From the NCBI GenBank assembly GCA_003225055.1, contig QIAU01000130.1:61384-125383 (forward strand): 64,000 bases of DNA, in the 5' to 3' direction. Below, piece after piece: positions 9,231 to 17,513 of the stretch. A model generated the notes under the pieces. The model saw nothing but the letters and a program-made list of their open reading frames with translations, ran no database searches and had not been told where the DNA came from. Made by a program: the position numbers and the translations under genes. Origin of the DNA: Acidobacteriota bacterium (GTDB taxonomy: Bacteria; Acidobacteriota; Terriglobia; Terriglobales; Acidobacteriaceae). The first letter of the stretch is position 1. The number at the start of each line of letters is the position of its first letter.

Positions 9231-9236
9231 TTATAA
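9231..9236 (-). promoter_or_regulatory. Candidate -10 box for a leaderless SDR transcript
   Basis: TATAAT on the reverse strand ends 10 bp before the SDR ATG. No clear -35 box is seen. With normal -10-to-start spacing, transcription would begin within a few bases of the ATG, which also lacks a Shine-Dalgarno sequence. Confidence 0.4.
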
Positions 9237-9254
9237 ATGCGGCTTTGCGAAAAT

Positions 9255-9281
9255 CCGGTGGCACCGGTGGCTCCGGTGGCT
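9255..9281. repeat. Three 9-bp tandem units between SDR gene and ilvE
   Basis: Units CCGGTGGCA, CCGGTGGCT and CCGGTGGCT lie head to tail in the divergent intergenic region. This is a minor tandem repeat, perhaps replication slippage. Confidence 0.8.
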
Positions 9282-9346
9282 GCCAGACCTTGCCCCACGA
9301 CGCAGGGAACGGTAGTCTTTTAAGGATTGACTCCATAGGGGATTCC

Positions 9347-10288
9347 ATGGCACCCAGCTCAAAGTACATCTGGATCGAGGATGAACTGAAAGACTTCTCC
9401 CAGGGAACGGTTCCCTTCATCACCGCCGGGCTGCATTATGGCATCAGCGTCTTTGAAGGCATCCGCAGCTATGCCACCGCGCGCGGTTCTGCGATCTTCC
9501 GCCTGGAAGAACACGTCGACCGCTTGCTGGATTCCGCGCACGTCCTTGGCTTCCGCGACTTGCCGTTCACACGATCCCAACTAATCGACGCGATTCACCA
9601 GACCGTTGCCGCGAACGGTTTTCCGGCTTGCTATATACGTCCGCTGATTTATCTGGACGGCGGAATGAATCTGGTTATCGACACCGGCGCGCCGCGTCTG
9701 GTGATTGCGGTCTGGGAATGGAAAACATTTTTTGGTCCGGAAGCAAAGGAACGCGGTCTACGGGCCAATATTGCATCGTTCACGCGTCTCCATCCCAACG
9801 TCTCGATGACGAAGGCGAAGATTTCCGGAAATTATGTTGGCTCCGTTATGGCGAAGACCGAGTCCGTGCGCCTGGGTTTCGACGAGGCCATCATGCTCGA
9901 TCCGGGAGGCTATGTCGCCGAGTGCACGGGGGAAAATCTGTTTGTCGTCCGCAAAGGCACGATTTACACCGTACCCAAGAGTTCGATCCTGGAGGGCATC
10001 ACGCGAGACAGCCTCATGGTTCTAGCTCGCGATTTGGGATATACCGTCGTCGAAGAGCCCATTTCGCGAGACCAACTCTATATTTCTGATGAAGTCTTCG
10101 TTTGCGGAACCGCGGCGGAAGTCATCGCCATCCGCGAAATCGATTTTCGTACCATCGGCGCCGGCAAAGCCGGCCCGGTTGCCCGCGCCTTGCAGGCAGC
10201 TTTCGACAAGCTGACCAGCGGCGCCCATCCCCGCTCCGCCGAGTGGCTGTCTTATGTTCCCGCTTTCGCCGCCAGCGGCAAAGCTTAG
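9347..10288 (+). CDS. ilvE: Branched-chain amino acid aminotransferase
   Basis: This encodes 313 residues. The ATG at 9347 follows AGGGG at 5 bp. The fold-type IV PLP enzyme features are complete: GLHYGISVFEGIRSY, the PLP lysine in MTKAKISGNY, the DEAIMLDPGGYVAECTGENLF stretch split around residues 185-205, and SILEGITRDS with CGTAAEV near the C-terminus. It performs the last, reversible transamination in Leu, Ile and Val synthesis in the cytoplasm. Length and motifs match IlvE rather than D-amino acid transaminase or aminodeoxychorismate lyase. The next gene, a transsulfuration enzyme, starts 30 bp later on the same strand, so the two are probably co-transcribed. Confidence 0.95.
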   Translation: MAPSSKYIWIEDELKDFSQGTVPFITAGLHYGISVFEGIRSYATARGSAIFRLEEHVDRLLDSAHVLGFRDLPFTRSQLIDAIHQTVAANGFPACYIRPLIYLDGGMNLVIDTGAPRLVIAVWEWKTFFGPEAKERGLRANIASFTRLHPNVSMTKAKISGNYVGSVMAKTESVRLGFDEAIMLDPGGYVAECTGENLFVVRKGTIYTVPKSSILEGITRDSLMVLARDLGYTVVEEPISRDQLYISDEVFVCGTAAEVIAIREIDFRTIGAGKAGPVARALQAAFDKLTSGAHPRSAEWLSYVPAFAASGKA

Positions 10289-10318
10289 AAATAGAAGAAA
10301 TAGAAAAGGAGATCGGTT

Positions 10319-11527
10319 ATGAAACCGCATCAGCACCGTCCGGAAACGGAGGCCGTTCGTGGGGGCAGTGACCTCAGCAAGAAGAATGGTCCGCTCGCCA
10401 CTCCCATCTACCAGACCTCCACCTTCGAGGTCACCGACTCCGATCAGCAGGTGCGTGCCACTCACACCGACATGTTCTATACGCGTTACGGCAACCCGAC
10501 CCACACGGTTGCCGAAACTGCGATTGCGGAACTGGAGGGCGCCGATGCCGCTCTGCTTTTTTCCTCGGGGATGACGGCGATCACGACCACGGTTCTCGCC
10601 CTGCTGAAAAGCGGCGACCACGTCGTCGCGCAGCGCGACATTTATGGCGGGGTCACGAAATTTTTCACGCAGTGGCTGCCCAAGCTCGGCATCGAGACCG
10701 CGTTTGTCGGCACCACGGACTACGATCAGCACGTCCGCGCCATTCGTCCCAACACCAGGCTGCTCTACCTGGAGTCTCCCACTAACCCGACGCTTCGGGT
10801 CGTGGATCTGAAGAAAGTGTCGGCAATCGCCCGCCAGCACAAACTGATCTCCATGATCGACAGCACGTTTGCCACGCCGATCAATCAGCGTCCGCTTGAG
10901 TTTGGCATCGATCTGGTGATGCACTCCGGTACCAAGTATTTCGGCGGTCACGCGGACGTGATTTGCGGAATTCTCGCGGGCCGGCAGGATCTGGTCGACA
11001 AAGTGCACGAAACACGCACCACTCTCGGTGGAGTAATGGATCCGCACGCTGCATGGCTGCTCCTGCGCGGGATCAAGAGCCTTGCCGTCCGCGTTCAACG
11101 GCAAAATGAAAATGCACTGCGTGTCGCCCAGTTCCTGGCAAACCACCCCAAGGTGAAACGCGTGCATTATCCCTTCCTGGAAGGACATCCGCAGCGCGCC
11201 TTAGCCATGGAGCAGATGAGAGGAGGCGGAGGCGTGCTCAGCTTCGAGGTAGACGGCAGCGGCGAAGACGCTCGCCGCGTGGCAGAATTTCTCCGCCTGT
11301 TTACCCTCGCGCCCAGCCTGGGCGGCGTGGAATCTTTGGTCACGATTCCTGTGCTGACCTCCCACGCCATGATTTCTGCCCAGGAACGAGCGGAGATGGG
11401 CGTGACGGAGCAATTGATACGCCTGGCGGTGGGAATCGAAAATGCGGACGACCTCATTCACGATCTCGATCACGGATTATCCGTGCTGGCCGCCTCTGGT
11501 CAGCACGCTGAAGTCGCGCGCCGCTAA
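10319..11527 (+). CDS. Cystathionine gamma-synthase/gamma-lyase-type transsulfuration enzyme
   Basis: This encodes 402 residues with AAAAGGAGA about 8 bp before the ATG. It has the Cys/Met metabolism PLP family pattern: TRYGNPT, the SSGMTAITTT PLP-phosphate loop, YLESPTNPTLRVVD, IDSTFATP, and the PLP lysine in HSGTKYFGGH. The end has SLGGVESLVTIPVLTSHA and IRLAVGIEN. Family members act in methionine and cysteine synthesis or breakdown (cystathionine gamma-synthase, cystathionine gamma-lyase, methionine gamma-lyase, O-succinylhomoserine sulfhydrylase). The sequence alone does not separate these. It follows ilvE by 30 bp in a likely operon. The window also encodes asd and lysC, which feed homoserine synthesis. 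Confidence 0.93.
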   Translation: MKPHQHRPETEAVRGGSDLSKKNGPLATPIYQTSTFEVTDSDQQVRATHTDMFYTRYGNPTHTVAETAIAELEGADAALLFSSGMTAITTTVLALLKSGDHVVAQRDIYGGVTKFFTQWLPKLGIETAFVGTTDYDQHVRAIRPNTRLLYLESPTNPTLRVVDLKKVSAIARQHKLISMIDSTFATPINQRPLEFGIDLVMHSGTKYFGGHADVICGILAGRQDLVDKVHETRTTLGGVMDPHAAWLLLRGIKSLAVRVQRQNENALRVAQFLANHPKVKRVHYPFLEGHPQRALAMEQMRGGGGVLSFEVDGSGEDARRVAEFLRLFTLAPSLGGVESLVTIPVLTSHAMISAQERAEMGVTEQLIRLAVGIENADDLIHDLDHGLSVLAASGQHAEVARR

Positions 11528-11540
11528 AGCCGTCGCTTAC

Positions 11541-11662
11541 CCTCAGTTGAGGAGAATATCTCTCTTACGTGCGCCCAGAGCCTTTTCCACTCCGATCTCG
11601 CGAGTGGGTTGCGTTACGGACACCAGCATGATGCTCGTGAGGCCGACGCCTCCGATGCCTAG
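11541..11662 (-). pseudogene. C-terminal fragment of a MacB/FtsX-type ABC permease
   Basis: The reverse frame reads [38 protein letters not shown] followed by a stop (shown here as two joined motifs, IMLVSV and [18 protein letters not shown]). This is the highly conserved cytoplasmic elbow of FtsX-domain permeases, seen as TREIGIRKALGA in MacB. Intact proteins continue for several helices after this point, so the piece is truncated. Its other boundary is the left end of the IS1380 remnant at 11663. The N-terminal counterpart lies beyond the element at 12521-12785. Confidence 0.75.
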
Positions 11663-11756
11663 CCTGGATTATTCATGTTTTTTACAGACAGCAAAGCCTC
11701 CTCGTGGTACAAAGCCGTTAGTGACGCGGGTTTGAACCGAACAAGGAGGCTTTCGC

Positions 11757-12527
11757 TTGTCCCAACATACCACAACAGACTGTTTCCTGTTTCCAGACCT
11801 TTTTGACCAGACCTTTTTGATCGTCCGCTGGTAGCCCAGTTTGATCAGCCGCAGGGCAGTTCGGATGGAGGAGCCATTATGCTCAAGGCGGCAGAGCGGC
11901 GGTTAGGCATTATTTTCGCGTTGGCCGATGGTATGAAAGACGAGCGGCAAGCGGGCAAGGTGCGGCACGAGTTGGACGAGCTACTCATGCAGCGGGTAAT
12001 GGCGATCGCCTGTGGCTACGAAGATGCCAACGATGCTGCCCGTCTGGCTTCCGATCCGGTGCACAAACTGCTGGTGGGTCGAGATCCGAAGAAGGGAGAA
12101 GATCTGGCTTCGCAGCCTACGCTATCGCGTTTCGAAAATAGTGTGGATCGTAAGGAACTGTTTACCATGATAGAAGCGCTTGCCGAAACCGTGATCGAGC
12201 GCCATCGCCAGCGTCTGCATGGGCGGGCCCGCCGGATCACCATCGATCTGGATCCCACCGATGATCCCACCCACGGCCAGCAGCAGTTGTCGTTTTTCAA
12301 CGGTCATTACGACAGCTATTGCTATTTGCCGATGGTCGGGTTTCTCACCTTCAACCATGAGCCGGAACAATATCTGGTAACGGCGGTGTTGCGGGCGGCA
12401 ATGCGGCGGGGTCGCTGGGTGCGGTGGGGATTCTGAGCCGGCTGATTCCCTTGCTGAGGAGGGCCTTTCCCAAGGCCGTGATGCGGGTGCGGCTGGATGG
12501 AGGGTTCGCCGCCCCCGAGGTGTTTTG
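11757..12527 (+). pseudogene. IS1380-family transposase, frameshifted and truncated
   Basis: The original start is probably the TTG at 11757, 7 bp after AAGGAGG, giving SQHTTTDCFLFPDLF. A perfect 14-bp tandem duplication (11793-11820) then breaks the frame. The frame resumes with RPLVAQFDQPQGSSDGGAI, and an ATG at 11879 opens a long stretch: QRVMAIACGYEDANDAARL, LASQPTLSRFEN and the catalytic-domain LDPTDDPTHGQQQLSFFNG. A second shift near 12391 moves the expected PGNAAGSLGAVGIL into another frame. The gene stops at LDGGFAAPEVF, about 250 residues short of the family norm of about 450. It cannot encode a working transposase. Family members catalyse DDE-type transposition. Confidence 0.85.
11793..11820. 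repeat. 14-bp perfect tandem duplication in the transposase gene
   Basis: CCAGACCTTTTTGA occurs twice in a row. Removing one copy restores a continuous frame between the TTG-initiated N-terminus and the rest of the transposase, so the duplication is the frameshifting lesion. Confidence 0.9.
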
Positions 12528-12785
12528 ATGTCGGGAGCCTCATTCTTGATATCCAGGTAGTCTTTATAAGTCAGGTAGTACTGGCGCAGGCCGGTGAAAC
12601 TGCCGCCGATCGCCGGAGTCCGCCCCGACCAGATGAACATCACGAAAGCCCGCGCCCCCAAACCGGCCAGGAGAAGCAAAGAGCCCACTCCCCAGGCAAT
12701 CCCAAACATGCTCAGGAAGGAACGCAACTTGTGCGCCCAGAGGTTGTGCCGGGTCTGGCAAAGATGTCGAGGAGGCTGTGCACTC
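12521..12785 (-). pseudogene. N-terminal fragment of the MacB/FtsX-type ABC permease
   Basis: The reverse strand reads RHNLWAHKLRSFLSMFG, IAWGVGSLLLLAGLG and then FIWSGRTPAIGGSFTGLRQ, the first membrane helix and early periplasmic part of a MacB-like permease. Between GLG and FIW about 15-20 residues present in homologues are missing, so there is an internal deletion. The fragment ends at YLDIKNEAPDIK, where IS1380 sequence begins. With the 11541-11662 fragment it shows a single permease gene interrupted by the element and then decayed. Such permeases export macrolides or lipoproteins with an ATPase partner, and none is encoded here. Confidence 0.7.
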
Positions 12786-12867
12786 CAGAACAGGGATAAC
12801 TTGGCTCAGCGAGAATAAAAAGGCGGCATGACTGCGCGCCATAAGAATGACAAGGCCCGGGAAGACG

Positions 12868-13770
12868 CTAGCACTCGAACGCGAATTCGCTGATCCCCCC
12901 GCGCTGCAGGAGATACATGCCCGGACCTTGCTGGCCTCGAATGTTGCGGAAGTATTCGCCGGCAAAGAAACCGGCTTTAAATGATTCTGTAAACCCCCAG
13001 CGCGTGGCCAGGCGCCATTCCCAGGCCAGCGCCGGATCGCGTTTCTCGACTTCGATAATGTCGCCCGGAATTTCAATGCAAATTCTCTGGCGGGCGAGCG
13101 CGGTGAGGAGATCTGCCCGCGCTGGGCGGCCATCGCCGTTGAAGCTGACCAAGGGCGGAATCGCAGGTGAAAGATCGAACGTCGGATTTTGGGGCGCTTG
13201 CACTCGCCGCTGAACTCGACGGCTGGCGAGCGGCCAGGTGACCCAGAGACGATCCGTGCCGTTCTGGTGCAGGACGCTGCTGCTATCGTGCCCGTAAAAA
13301 TCAACTTTGTACCGGTCCGAGACCACGCCCAGCTTGGCGAAATTGAAATGCGCATTCCGGCTCTGCAGCGGATCAAACGTCCAGGTCATCTGCTTGATCC
13401 CCAAAGCCAGCGCGCGATCGCGCTGCGCCAGCTTCAGTTTGTACCCCAAATCCAAGTCGCGGTACTCAGGCAAGACCGCCAGCATGTGGGAATGGACGAA
13501 GAGGCGCCCCTGGTCCAGCGCGGGAAAGCCAAAGGCGAAGCCAGCCAATTTGTCGCCATCGAAGGCGCCGATCAGGATCGACCCGGCTTCCTTGTGTGCG
13601 ATCAGGAGAGTCATAGGGGAAAAATCGCGCTCCGCCAGGCCCCACACCTCTTTTTCGACGGGCTCGATCTGGCGCAGGTCTTCTATGCTTTCCAGGCCAC
13701 GGATGACGATCTTGGGTATCGGCTTGGGCTCGGTCATAGCGCGCCGTGGACGTCGGGATAGTGCTTCCAT
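12868..13770 (-). CDS. GNAT-like acetyltransferase family protein (COG3375-like)
   Basis: This encodes 300 residues. The ATG at 13770 follows AAGGCGG, and a second ATG at 13737 (MTEPKPIP) is possible. The N-terminal half has a GNAT-like core: VEKEVWG, GSILIGAFDGDKLAGFAFGF, HSHMLAVLPEYRDLDLGYKLK (the acetyl-CoA pyrophosphate-loop region) and WTFDPLQSRNAHFNF. The last motif is characteristic of a conserved family of predicted acetyltransferases. The C-terminal half (IEIPGDIIEVE...EWRLATRWGFTESF) is also typical of that family. The acceptor substrate is unknown. It lies alone between the decayed permease and the LacI regulator. The family is clear, the function is not. Confidence 0.85.
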   Translation of the reverse strand: MEALSRRPRRAMTEPKPIPKIVIRGLESIEDLRQIEPVEKEVWGLAERDFSPMTLLIAHKEAGSILIGAFDGDKLAGFAFGFPALDQGRLFVHSHMLAVLPEYRDLDLGYKLKLAQRDRALALGIKQMTWTFDPLQSRNAHFNFAKLGVVSDRYKVDFYGHDSSSVLHQNGTDRLWVTWPLASRRVQRRVQAPQNPTFDLSPAIPPLVSFNGDGRPARADLLTALARQRICIEIPGDIIEVEKRDPALAWEWRLATRWGFTESFKAGFFAGEYFRNIRGQQGPGMYLLQRGGISEFAFEC

Positions 13771-13828
13771 TCCGCCTTGCCTTCTACTACCGTGATGCTG
13801 GACTGTCGTGACGCTGGGCAGGTCGGCA

Positions 13829-14860
13829 CTAACTTACGGCTTGAGCGGTCGACTCGCGAACCACCAGTTCGGGTTTGACAGCAATCTGACTGGGATACTT
13901 CTTCTGCCATTCGATCCGGTTGACCAGCGTCTGCGCGGCAATCTCTCCCATGTTGCGAAGCGGCTGTCGCACCGTAGTCAGGCTGGGAAGATGGTAGGCA
14001 GCTTCCCGGATATCGTCAAAGCCAACCACCGAGACGTCTTGTGGCACCCCGAGCCCGCTCTCCCGAATCGCGCGTATGGCGCCGATGGCGGAGATGTCAT
14101 TGTAGGCAAATAGCGCCGTGAACGGTCGTTTTCGGCAGAGCAGTTCTCGGGTAGCCCGATATCCCAAGTTGGGGGAAGGATCATCCTCATTCAGCTGCAC
14201 CGTCAATTCCGATGGCATCGAAATCCCCAAATCGGAGCAGGCGTCACAAATCGCGCGCCAACGGTCCGCCGAGTCAGAACTGAAAGGCTGACCTCGAAGG
14301 AACGCGATCTTACGATGACCCAGACCCACCAGATGCTTTAAGACGTCCTGTACCGCTTGCACGTGATCCAGCACGATGTTGGTGACGCGGGCCATGCGAC
14401 GATGCCCAGCCACCGCGACGGTCGGCAGCGGAGGAGGTTGGGTCAGGCTGGTGTCGACCGTGATGAAGCCTTCCACGCCTCGCGCCAGCAGCACGCCCTC
14501 ATATTGCTGCAGCATCTCCAGGTTGTGGCGATGGACAACCGTTAAGAAAAAATATTTCCTGGCACTAAGGAAGGCCTCAATGCCGCTGATAACCATGGCG
14601 CCATAGGGATCGCCGATTTCCTCGGCAATCACCCCGATGGTGAACGTTCGCTTATTTCGTAAACTGCGCGCAAAAAAATTGGGCCTATAGCTCAGGTCTT
14701 GCGCCGCGGCGAGGATGCGGTCCTTGGTGCCTTTGGGGATTGCTTTGGCCGCAGGCGAATCGTTGAGCACGGCGGAAACCGTACCTTTAGTCAACCCGAC
14801 GCGCTCGGCGACCTGCTGCAGGGTAACCACACCATTATTGGAGGCACGATGTTTCTTCAT
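13829..14860 (-). CDS. LacI-family transcriptional regulator
   Basis: This encodes 343 residues. The N-terminal helix-turn-helix and hinge are classic: VTLQQVAERVGLTKGTVSAVLN then SYRPNFFARSL. A periplasmic-binding-protein-like effector domain follows (TIGVIAEEIGDPYGA, FITVDTSL, GHRKIAFLRGQPF, AYNDISAIGAI, VPQDVSVVGFDD, LTTVRQPL). It is transcribed divergently from the GH116 gene with 153 bp between the start codons, so it most likely senses a sugar or its derivative and controls that enzyme and itself. An imperfect 11-bp palindrome, ACTC-GAA-GAGT, lies 13 bp before its ATG. No operator overlaps the GH116 promoter convincingly. Confidence 0.95.
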   Translation of the reverse strand: MKKHRASNNGVVTLQQVAERVGLTKGTVSAVLNDSPAAKAIPKGTKDRILAAAQDLSYRPNFFARSLRNKRTFTIGVIAEEIGDPYGAMVISGIEAFLSARKYFFLTVVHRHNLEMLQQYEGVLLARGVEGFITVDTSLTQPPPLPTVAVAGHRRMARVTNIVLDHVQAVQDVLKHLVGLGHRKIAFLRGQPFSSDSADRWRAICDACSDLGISMPSELTVQLNEDDPSPNLGYRATRELLCRKRPFTALFAYNDISAIGAIRAIRESGLGVPQDVSVVGFDDIREAAYHLPSLTTVRQPLRNMGEIAAQTLVNRIEWQKKYPSQIAVKPELVVRESTAQAVS

Positions 14861-14920
14861 GGCGCGAGAGTTACTCGAAGAGTTTAGTTCATGATGGCGA
14901 TTTTCAGCAAAAATTTTATA

Positions 14921-14949
14921 TTGGATTGTGTGATTTTAGCGCGTACAAT
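14921..14949 (+). promoter_or_regulatory. Sigma-70-type promoter for the GH116 gene
   Basis: TTGGAT and TACAAT are separated by exactly 17 bp in the lacI-GH116 intergenic region. The -10 matches TATAAT at 5 of 6 positions, the -35 only at the TTG. It lies about 65 bp upstream of the GH116 ATG. Confidence 0.55.
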
Positions 14950-15013
14950 AACGATTTTGTGAACTCACCTCCCGAAATTCAGCACTGAGTCGCCAGACTG
15001 CGGAGCAGAGCGT

Positions 15014-17482
15014 ATGAAAAGTCGGTTCGCCTTATGCGCGGTCCTCTTGAGCTGTCTTGAATTGGCTCCTGGTTGGGCTTGGGGGGAAGATCTGATCCCC
15101 CGGGCTGCGTGGCACCGGGCAATCGGGGCCCCTCTGTCCGACCCGGGAACCAAGAAACCAACCTTGGAACCGAGTCACATTGATGACGGATATTGGCAGG
15201 GAGCTCCGCTCGGCGGCTTCGGCGCGGGGACCTTTTCACGCGATTATCGCGGCGATTTCTCGCGCTGGCATCTGAAAGCCGGAGTGCACAAATATCAGAC
15301 GATTTATGCTAATCAGTTCGCCATGTATCAGAAGGCGGAGGGAGCAAGCGAAGGCATTGCACAGGTCTTAACGGCGGATCATCCTTCCGGTTCCGGCCTC
15401 AGCAGCTGGAAATGGGACTACCCCGTGGGAGCAGGAGACTATTATGCCCTCTATCCCAAATCCTGGTTCGACTATCGCTGGGACAGGTTTCCGGCTCATG
15501 TTGTACTCGAGCAGTTCTCGCCCATCCTTCCCGACAACTACCGCGAAACGAGCTTCCCGGTTGCGGTTTACCGCTGGCATGCCACGAACCCGACCCAGCA
15601 AGCCGTGACGGTCTCGGTCATGCTGTCGTGGACCAACATGGTGGGCTGGTTGCGAACATTTTCCCGCGATTTCCGCGGCCACTTGAGTGCCGGAAACTTC
15701 AACCGCTTCGTCAAACAGGATGGTACTGCCGGATCAGTTAAAGGAATTGTCTTCGATCGCAACCGGACCGGCCCGGTGCAGAACGAGTGGGATGGACAGC
15801 TTGTGATTGCGGCACAGGAGTCGCCGGGTGTCGAGATCTCATATCAGACCACGTTTTCATCCGACACCGACGGCAAGGCGGTGTGGGCTCCTTTTGCCAA
15901 AGATGGCAGGCTCGCCGACAGCGACGAAAGTTGGACCAGCAGCGACGAAGATTTGGCAGGCGCCATCGCGATGCGATTCACGCTGAAACCGGGCGAGAAG
16001 AAAGTGATAGCCATGGTGATCGCCTGGGATTTCCCGGTGGTCGAATTTGGCTCGGGACGGAAGTGGTATCGGCACTACACGGATTTTTACGGCACGAGCG
16101 GAACCAACGGCTGGAACATCGCGCAGGACGCCTTGGCCTCGGCAGCGCGTTGGACGGACGCCATTGCCGCCTGGCAGGCACCCTACATCAACGATGAAAG
16201 CAAGCCCCTCTGGTATCGCGGCATGCTTTTCAACGAGATGTATATCGTCGCCGATGGCGGTTCGTTCTGGGGAAAACCAGTGGGCGCCCGCGCCAAAACG
16301 CCAGACACGTTTGCCTTTATGGAGTGCTATGACTACCCGTATTACGCCACCCTCGACGTGCTTTTTTACGGTTCCATGCCTGTCGCCAAATTCTGGCCCG
16401 AACTCGACAAGCAGGTCCTGCGCCAGTTCGCCGACACCGTGCCGGAAGATTTGACGGGCAAGTATCTCTGGGTCTGGAAATCCCTCGAGACCGGCAAACC
16501 GGAATTCCGCGTGCGAAAAGCGAAGGGAGCCGTGCCGCACGATCTCGGCGTCCCCCAGGAAGACGCGTTCGCGGTACCTAACCAGTTCAGTTGGCAGAAC
16601 ACCAATGACTGGAAAGATCTGAACAGCAAGTTCGTGCTGATGGTGTGGCGGGACTACGTGCTCACCGGGAAAAAAGACGCGCAGTTCCTGAAATACACCT
16701 GGTCCGCCGTGCAGCAGGCCATGCAACATCTACAACAGTACGACCGCAACGGAGATGGAATCCCGGAGAACGACGGCTACCCGGATCAAACTTACGATGA
16801 ATGGGTCGTGAAAGGTGAAAGCGCCTACTGCGGAGGCCTCTGGCTCGCCGCGCTGCGTGCCGCGGAAGAGATTGCGCATGCTCTCGAACAAGAACAAGCC
16901 GCGAAGAGCTACCACTCTGGATTTGAAAAAGGACAAGCCAGCTACGTCAAGAAGCTGTGGAACGGGGACTACTTCCTCTACGACACCGGCAGCGAGTACA
17001 AGGACGACATCCAGGCCGACCAGTTAGCCGGACAATGGTACGCCAACATGACCAGCCTGGGAGATTTGGTCCCGCGCGAGATGCAGCAAAAAGCTCTGAA
17101 GAAAATCTTCGACTTCAACGTGATGAAGTTCGCCGGCGGCGAGATGGGGGCGGTAAACGGAGTATCCGCCGATGGCGGCATCATTCGTAATCCGCGCAAT
17201 GAGCAGGTGCAGGAGGTCTGGGGTGGGACTACTTTCGCATTGGCTGCGCTGATGCTCAGCGAAGGAATGAAAGAGGAAGCTTATCGCACGGCATGGGGCA
17301 TCTATAACGTCACCTACGAGAAGAAAGGATATTGGTTCCGCACGCCGGAAGCATGGGATATGAGCGGCAATTACCGTGCCTCGATGTACATGCGTCCAGC
17401 TGCAATCTGGTCGATGGAAATGATGCCTCCGGCGGGCCAGCAGGTCGCAGCCGGGAGAAGCGTGATGAAAGTGCAGCACTAG
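15014..17482 (+). CDS. GH116 family beta-glucosidase/glucosylceramidase-like enzyme
   Basis: This encodes 822 residues. GGAG lies 8 bp before the ATG, and the signal peptide (SRFALCAVLLSCLELAPGWAWG) predicts export. The N-terminal part contains GAPLGGFGAGTFSRDYRGDFSRW (residues about 62-85), the hallmark of bile-acid beta-glucosidase/GBA2 relatives. The C-terminal (alpha/alpha) barrel has LFNEMYIVADGG, whose Glu near residue 408 matches the GH116 nucleophile, and GYPDQTYDEW (Asp 591/595), the region of the acid/base Asp. SAYCGGLWLAAL and VQEVWGGTTF complete the pattern. The probable role is cleavage of beta-glucosides or beta-xylosides in the periplasm or outside. The divergent LacI regulator suggests substrate induction. 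True glucosylceramide activity is not shown. Confidence 0.92.
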   Translation: MKSRFALCAVLLSCLELAPGWAWGEDLIPRAAWHRAIGAPLSDPGTKKPTLEPSHIDDGYWQGAPLGGFGAGTFSRDYRGDFSRWHLKAGVHKYQTIYANQFAMYQKAEGASEGIAQVLTADHPSGSGLSSWKWDYPVGAGDYYALYPKSWFDYRWDRFPAHVVLEQFSPILPDNYRETSFPVAVYRWHATNPTQQAVTVSVMLSWTNMVGWLRTFSRDFRGHLSAGNFNRFVKQDGTAGSVKGIVFDRNRTGPVQNEWDGQLVIAAQESPGVEISYQTTFSSDTDGKAVWAPFAKDGRLADSDESWTSSDEDLAGAIAMRFTLKPGEKKVIAMVIAWDFPVVEFGSGRKWYRHYTDFYGTSGTNGWNIAQDALASAARWTDAIAAWQAPYINDESKPLWYRGMLFNEMYIVADGGSFWGKPVGARAKTPDTFAFMECYDYPYYATLDVLFYGSMPVAKFWPELDKQVLRQFADTVPEDLTGKYLWVWKSLETGKPEFRVRKAKGAVPHDLGVPQEDAFAVPNQFSWQNTNDWKDLNSKFVLMVWRDYVLTGKKDAQFLKYTWSAVQQAMQHLQQYDRNGDGIPENDGYPDQTYDEWVVKGESAYCGGLWLAALRAAEEIAHALEQEQAAKSYHSGFEKGQASYVKKLWNGDYFLYDTGSEYKDDIQADQLAGQWYANMTSLGDLVPREMQQKALKKIFDFNVMKFAGGEMGAVNGVSADGGIIRNPRNEQVQEVWGGTTFALAALMLSEGMKEEAYRTAWGIYNVTYEKKGYWFRTPEAWDMSGNYRASMYMRPAAIWSMEMMPPAGQQVAAGRSVMKVQH

Positions 17483-17513
17483 GACTAGGATTTGGATCCC
17501 CAGTGCTACACTG

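Larger units (their letters stand above)
11663..12527 (+). mobile_element. Truncated IS1380-family insertion sequence
   Basis: The element begins near CCTGGATTATTCATG at 11663, directly abutting the permease fragment, and contains an IS1380-type transposase relic. It ends near 12521-12530, where transposase sequence (LDGGFAAPEVF) runs straight into the other permease fragment. About half of a normal element of roughly 1.6-1.7 kb is missing, including the right end, so no terminal repeat pair or target duplication can be shown. The middle of the permease gene was lost too, so a deletion after insertion is likely. Confidence 0.8.

Noticed and set aside
8471..9346. A 605-residue protein formed by reading ilvE upstream over the SDR gene
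   Set aside because: The upstream half is the antisense of the SDR gene. The real start at 9347 has a ribosome site and matches IlvE length.
15857..16729. 290-codon reverse frame inside the GH116 gene
   Set aside because: Antisense shadow of a well-supported gene, composition typical of GC-rich shadow frames.
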